Positions 60,151-64,000 of a DNA stretch of 64,000 bases are shown piece after piece. The first letter of the stretch is position 1. Each line of letters begins with the position of its first letter. The stretch is from Peptoniphilus_A genitalis. GTDB lineage: Bacteria > Bacillota > Clostridia > Tissierellales > Peptoniphilaceae. The translations under genes were made by a program, and so were the position numbers. The notes under the pieces were generated by a model. It saw nothing but the letters and a program-made list of their open reading frames with translations. It was not told the origin of the DNA and did no database searches. The stretch is from the NCBI RefSeq assembly GCF_949769225.1, contig NZ_CATKPB010000004.1; one strand, given 5' to 3'.

Positions 60151-60967
60151 TGTTTCCCTCCAAGAGATAAAAATACAAGGTTAGAATCAAAAAGTCGGCA
60201 CAGCCTCCTGGACTTAAGTTTCTCCTCTTGTACTCCTCATTTATTTTTTGGATTTCTTTCATTCCAGCTTCATTTTCGTACAATTTATTTTCAAGGACAC
60301 GACTGGAAGTTTCTTTTAAAAATTCTAGACCTTCAAGCCCTCCTCTTTTGATTATGTTTGAATCCTCGATAAGGGACATGAAATAAAATAGGGTGCCAGT
60401 GAGGGCGTAGTCGAAATTTGTCTTCTTCTCGGCCTCCTTTAAGAAGGCAAGTCCCATAAGGGCCTTCTTAAAACCTCCTTCAGCCTCTTCCCTTATTCCC
60501 TTTAGTCCATATTTTTTGTAATTTTTTTCGCCATGGGTTTCTGCCTTTTCAATTTTCAATTCATTGCTTATGCCACGATTTAGGTAAGCCACTCGGTCAA
60601 TTACTTTCTCAAAAGAAAAATTTTCTTTTCTCATTTCTATTGCACTTGCATAAACCATAAGGCCAAGAGAAAAAATAATTCCCTTGTGGGTGTTGGCTCC
60701 GCCAGTTACTGCCTTCATCTTGTCTTCATAAAGCTTTCCATACTCTCTAAGCTCCAAGAAGTCCTCTCCCTTAGATTTTTCTCCAAGCTCGTAGGAAATC
60801 TTGAAGTAGTCGTAGAGGACTAGGGACGACTTTAAGAAGTCCATGTAGTCCATGTCGTCATGGGCTCCCACATCTATTAGGCTAACAAGTCCTGGCTTGG
60901 GACTTAGGGATACCTCGTAGATGAGAGCGTAGCTAGCAAGTCTTGCGATTTTATCTGAATTTAACAT
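60143..60967 (-). CDS. citG: triphosphoribosyl-dephospho-CoA synthase
   Basis: CitG makes 2'-(5''-triphosphoribosyl)-3'-dephospho-CoA, the precursor of the citrate lyase prosthetic group. The 274 residues carry the family blocks SLSPKPGLVSLIDVGAHDDMDY, VTGGANTHKGIIFSLG and, at the end, NLSPGGCADFL. It is first in citG-citC-citX; the promoter is not obvious in the 180 bases upstream. Confidence 0.93.
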   Translation of the reverse strand: MLNSDKIARLASYALIYEVSLSPKPGLVSLIDVGAHDDMDYMDFLKSSLVLYDYFKISYELGEKSKGEDFLELREYGKLYEDKMKAVTGGANTHKGIIFSLGLMVYASAIEMRKENFSFEKVIDRVAYLNRGISNELKIEKAETHGEKNYKKYGLKGIREEAEGGFKKALMGLAFLKEAEKKTNFDYALTGTLFYFMSLIEDSNIIKRGGLEGLEFLKETSSRVLENKLYENEAGMKEIQKINEEYKRRNLSPGGCADFLILTLYFYLLEGNID

Positions 60968-61052
60968 AATCCCTCCGACTTCATTATAATAAATAAAAAA
61001 TCTTTCATCTACTTTTTTATTTTTGTGTCAGCTACATCCTAATTTTGTCATC

Positions 61053-61076
61053 AAAAAAGAGAGGTCTAGGCCTCTC
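61053..61076 (-). terminator. terminator of the threonine dehydratase operon
   Basis: GAGAGG-CCTAGA-CCTCTC followed by TTTTTTG on the minus strand. Confidence 0.85.
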
Positions 61077-61148
61077 AATTTTTATTTTAAAGTATTCAAT
61101 TTATTTTGATCTTAATTTCAAAAATTTTTACGCTTATATAAAATCAAA

Positions 61149-62357
61149 TTAAAATTGGGCGTCGTTGTATCTTGCCTTGTAGACATAGGAGTTTTGATTT
61201 AAGGCTGTTAAGATTTGACCTTGGTGATCCTTGTCCTTGGTGTCAATAATAATGCTGACGATCATGGAGTCTATTGTTTCTCCAACTAGGTCTACGTTTT
61301 GATAAATTTGTACTATGTTGGCTCCTTGCTCTTCAAGAAGTCCTGATATCTTAGTGAGTTGTCCTGGTTGATCGTCTAACTTAATCCTAAGTTCCATTCG
61401 CCTGTTGGTCTTATATAGTCCCTTTTCTATTACCTTTGAAACTCGAGTGACGTCGATGTTGCCACCAGATAGGACACAGCAAACTTTTTTGCCCTTGTGA
61501 TTGAACTTCCTATACATTAAAGCCGCAACTGTGGATGCAGCTGCTCCTTCTGTAATGATTTTGTTGTCCTCAAGAAGGGTTAAGATTGCAGAAGAAATTT
61601 CTCCTTCAGTTACAAGAACTATGTCGTCTACATATTCCTTTACCATCTCGTATGTAATTTCTCCCGGAGTCTTAACTGCAATTCCATCTGCAATTGTTGA
61701 TCCACCCTTAACTGTTAAGATTTTTCCTTCCTTAACAGATTCATACATTGATGGAGAAATTTTTGTTTGAACTCCAATTATCTTTATGTCTGGCTTAATG
61801 GACTTGGCTGCAAGGGCAACTCCAGATATAAGACCACCGCCGCCAATTGGCACAACTATTATGTCAGCATCTGGCAGTTCTTCTAGGATTTCTAGACCAA
61901 CTGTACCTTGACCTGCGATAATTTTTTCATCATCAAAGGGCGCAATAAAAGTGTAGCCTTCTTCTTCAGATAATTTTTTTGCAAAGGCTGCTGCATCGTC
62001 AAAGGAATCTTTAACAAGTTCCACCTCAGCTCCATAATTTCTTGTTGCCTTGACCTTGGATAGGGGAGCGTGATATGGCATGCAGATAACAGACTTTATC
62101 CCTCTCTCACTTGCTGACTTGGCAACACCTTGGGCGTGGTTACCTGCTGAGCAAGCTACAACTCCCCTTTCTGCCTCCTCATCCGATAGGGTTGCAATCT
62201 TGTTATAGGCTCCCCTAAGTTTAAAAGATCCAGTGTCTTGTAGGACTTCAACCTTTAGATAGATGTCTTCTCCAAGGTTTGGTGCATAGACTACAGGAGT
62301 TTCCTTGATGTGACCCCTTAGTCTTTCTCTGGCTTCGTAAACTTCTTTCACGTCCAC
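61149..62357 (-). CDS. threonine ammonia-lyase with ACT-type C-terminus
   Basis: This PLP enzyme deaminates threonine to 2-oxobutyrate. The PLP lysine is in TGSFKLRGAYNK, the glycine loop in GGGGLISGVA, and SAGNHAQGVA is the Ser/Gly/Asn loop. Residues from about 320 form an ACT domain (MELRIKLDDQPGQLTKISGLL), as in the biodegradative TdcB-like enzymes of Gram-positive bacteria. I take GTG at 62357, which has AGGTGA upstream and starts one base after the previous stop; an ATG ten codons earlier would overlap DUF951. It likely serves catabolism rather than isoleucine synthesis. Confidence 0.93.
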   Translation of the reverse strand: MDVKEVYEARERLRGHIKETPVVYAPNLGEDIYLKVEVLQDTGSFKLRGAYNKIATLSDEEAERGVVACSAGNHAQGVAKSASERGIKSVICMPYHAPLSKVKATRNYGAEVELVKDSFDDAAAFAKKLSEEEGYTFIAPFDDEKIIAGQGTVGLEILEELPDADIIVVPIGGGGLISGVALAAKSIKPDIKIIGVQTKISPSMYESVKEGKILTVKGGSTIADGIAVKTPGEITYEMVKEYVDDIVLVTEGEISSAILTLLEDNKIITEGAAASTVAALMYRKFNHKGKKVCCVLSGGNIDVTRVSKVIEKGLYKTNRRMELRIKLDDQPGQLTKISGLLEEQGANIVQIYQNVDLVGETIDSMIVSIIIDTKDKDHQGQILTALNQNSYVYKARYNDAQF

Positions 62358-62358
62358 T

Positions 62359-62583
62359 CTACTCACCTTCTTTTTTATGATGGACAATACTTACAAATTT
62401 ATCTCCTTCTAAAATTTTTCTAACTCTCTTTTCAAAATCCATGCGGCTCATCCAAACAACCCTGTCGCAACCTAGACACTTTAATTTCATATCGGCGCCC
62501 TTTCTTGCTATTTCCCACTTGTTTTCACCACATGGGTGCCCCTTCTTTAGTGTCACTATATCGCCAAGTTCATAGTAAAGCAT
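62359..62583 (-). CDS. DUF951 family small protein
   Basis: A 74-residue protein of unknown role, common in Firmicutes. The signature is LGDIVTLKKGHPCGENKWEI, followed by DMKLKCLGCDRVVWMSR. The CGxN, CLGC and His residues could bind zinc, and the fold may bind nucleic acid. The second ATG (62583) is better spaced from GGAGAAG. It overlaps the mscS end by 14 bases and is followed by threonine dehydratase, a common order in clostridia. Confidence 0.85.
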   Translation of the reverse strand: MLYYELGDIVTLKKGHPCGENKWEIARKGADMKLKCLGCDRVVWMSRMDFEKRVRKILEGDKFVSIVHHKKEGE

Positions 62584-63448
62584 GATCATCTTCTCCTTTT
62601 ATAAACTTATTCCTAATCATAGGAGACTTAATATTCTCTCTTTGCATTGTTTTTAAAATCTCGGACCTAAGAGCAAACTCAAGGTCGTATTGCCTGCCCT
62701 GCCTTGTGTAATAGACAAGGGCCATCTTGTAGGCATCTTTTCCATTTTCAGTAACTCCCCACAAGTTTGGTCCTATAACCATGTCCTCATGGTCCCTATA
62801 CTTTTCTATAGCTGCCTTAATTTTTTCTTCCACAAAGTCTGGGTCGCAAGAATTGTCTAGGTAAAATTCAATTTTTGTCCTGATGTTTGCCCTTTCCTTG
62901 TTGGAAATAATTGAAATGTTGCTGTTGGGAATGACGTGAAGAATCTTGTCAAAGTCACGAATTTTTGTGACCCTAAGTCCCAAGTACTCAACAACTCCTT
63001 CGATGTCGCCAATCTCAACTAGGTCGCCAACAGAATATTGGTCTTCAAAAATTATAAAAAAACCATTGATAAAGTCCTTAACAAGACTTTGGGCACCAAC
63101 ACCTATTGCCAGTGAAAACACACCAAGAGTTGCAATAATTGGCGCAATAGAAATGTTAAAGACGCTCATAACTATGGTAACTCCAATAAAAATTAGAATC
63201 ACCTTGATGATACGCCTGATTAAGTTTGTAACAGTTACAATCCTGTTGTAGGATCCCTTTTCTTTTATCTTATCTGAATTTAATTGCCTTCCAATAAAGG
63301 AATCTATTATTTTTAAAATTACAAAAGTTCCAATAACTACAAGGGCAACTACAAGGAGTCTCTCCCAGGATTCAAGACCTCTAAAAGTTGATCTCAGAGC
63401 CTGGTCTGCTTCACTTGCAACAGCGTCTGTGTTTTTTTCTATGTTCAC
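62570..63448 (-). CDS. small-conductance mechanosensitive channel, MscS family
   Basis: A 292-residue protein with three membrane helices and the MscS beta domain. The pore helix reads ATLGVFSLAIGVGAQSLVKD, with small Gly/Ala residues, and is followed by FINGFFIIFEDQYSVGDLVEIGDIEGVVE and VIPNSNI, both family signatures. It opens under membrane tension during osmotic downshock. It lies two bases after the unidentified upstream gene and overlaps DUF951. Confidence 0.93.
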   Translation of the reverse strand: MNIEKNTDAVASEADQALRSTFRGLESWERLLVVALVVIGTFVILKIIDSFIGRQLNSDKIKEKGSYNRIVTVTNLIRRIIKVILIFIGVTIVMSVFNISIAPIIATLGVFSLAIGVGAQSLVKDFINGFFIIFEDQYSVGDLVEIGDIEGVVEYLGLRVTKIRDFDKILHVIPNSNISIISNKERANIRTKIEFYLDNSCDPDFVEEKIKAAIEKYRDHEDMVIGPNLWGVTENGKDAYKMALVYYTRQGRQYDLEFALRSEILKTMQRENIKSPMIRNKFIKGEDDHALL

Positions 63449-63450
63449 TT

Positions 63451-64000
63451 TTACACCTCTTTATAAGTTGTCTCTATCTTGTTATCATCTTCTCTTATTG
63501 TGTTGGTGTTCACAACGGAATAAAGACTTAGGTCGCCATTTCTCAAGGCTCCAATCAAAAGTCCGTTGATCTTAATCTTGTCTAGGGAGTAGCCAAGTCT
63601 TGTGTAAAATTCTCCCGAATTTCCAATTTCTCCACCAACATCACTTGGTCCATAGACATAAATTGAGCCAGAAATATTTTCCATCTTGTTTACATTAGCT
63701 GCAATTATTTTTTTCTTGCCTGGCTTTAAGATGTAATTGTATTCTGTGATAATTCCTGAGTGAAGAAGGTAGGTCTTCTTGCCTTCCACTAAGACGTCAG
63801 AGATATTTGGCACCCTGTCCTCATATTTTTTTCCAGAATTCATAAACCTATAAATTGTCTTGTCCGTAAGAGCCAAGACTGACCTCTTGTCTCTCTTTAG
63901 GTACATGACAACTTCGTGGTTTAAGGCCTGGCTAGTTTTTTCTCCCTTGTTTAGATTATAAATAAGAGAAGAGTAGCCTGTTGTTTCATTTTTTATTTCT
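63451..64000 (-). CDS. unidentified protein, C-terminal part only (start beyond window), DUF5711-like
   Basis: The frame is open from the window edge to 63451; an internal ATG at 63906 is not the real start, since upstream codons continue without a stop and look coding. About 183 residues are visible: a series of short beta-strand-like segments (SVLALTDKTIYRF, YLLHSGIITEYNYIL, SLYSVVNTNTI) separated by turns. The pattern suggests a beta-propeller-like sensor domain, as in DUF5711 proteins next to mscS in clostridia. I cannot confirm the family. It is two bases from mscS. Confidence 0.5.
   Translation of the reverse strand, partial: EIKNETTGYSSLIYNLNKGEKTSQALNHEVVMYLKRDKRSVLALTDKTIYRFMNSGKKYEDRVPNISDVLVEGKKTYLLHSGIITEYNYILKPGKKKIIAANVNKMENISGSIYVYGPSDVGGEIGNSGEFYTRLGYSLDKIKINGLLIGALRNGDLSLYSVVNTNTIREDDNKIETTYKEV

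Overview
The window looks like a chromosome segment of a low-GC, Gram-positive anaerobe, most likely a Peptoniphilus-like member of the Tissierellia. That placement is an inference. It rests on AT-rich DNA, AGGAGG ribosome binding sites, many UUG starts, Firmicute-type RNA switches (lysine, SAM-I and T-box leaders), a CIRCE-like element, SLH surface proteins, and a complete hydroxyglutarate pathway for glutamate fermentation. There is no prophage, CRISPR array, tRNA or rRNA. The only mobile DNA seen is a truncated IS3-family end.

Layout. 1-902: end of an acyltransferase-3-like membrane protein. 1352-10465: glutamate fermentation block on the minus strand, gcdD-gcdC-gcdB-gctA-gctB-gcdA, then an internal terminator and a new promoter, then hgdC-hgdA-hgdB. 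It encodes CoA transfer to 2-hydroxyglutarate, radical dehydration to glutaconyl-CoA and its Na+-pumping decarboxylation. 11163-16220: an mntP relic, a glutaredoxin, a CzrA-like metal sensor and the housekeeping run metG-tatD-rnmV-rsmA; rsmA seems to start at AUA. 16472-20335: a YeiH-family membrane protein and an amino-acid ABC importer behind a lysine riboswitch. 20741-26695: an SLH surface protein and a dnaJ-like/clpB chaperone operon whose promoter overlaps a CIRCE-like operator and whose leader carries a hexanucleotide tandem repeat. 26696-40450: mixed genes, including a secreted glutamine-amidotransferase-fold lipoprotein, an unknown 100-residue protein behind a SAM-I riboswitch, a CBS-domain membrane protein, a leucyl aminopeptidase, secG with a membrane pyrophosphatase, and GAPDH.

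40516-48722: an IS3 remnant; a 1,899-residue S-layer-type protein with three SLH domains, a beta-helix, Ig-like repeats and a complete caspase-like dyad; and a single-ORF fusion of homoserine O-acyltransferase (MetA) to an aspartokinase without ACT domains, behind a T-box with an AUG specifier. 49026-60967: citrate metabolism in two parts. citS-citD-citE-citF (transporter and citrate lyase) with a LysR regulator and a second, CitM-type transporter lie on one side; citG-citC-citX (cofactor synthesis and activation) lie on the other; NADP-isocitrate dehydrogenase and an SLH-CAP surface protein lie between. 61149-64000: threonine dehydratase, DUF951, MscS and the end of an unidentified gene.

How it fits together. 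Energy is probably conserved as a sodium gradient by glutaconyl-CoA decarboxylase, with a K+-dependent pyrophosphatase as a possible second pump. Citrate can be split to acetate and oxaloacetate, or in principle enter the 2-oxoglutarate/glutamate pool through isocitrate dehydrogenase. Aconitase, glutamate dehydrogenase and 2-hydroxyglutarate dehydrogenase are not in this window.
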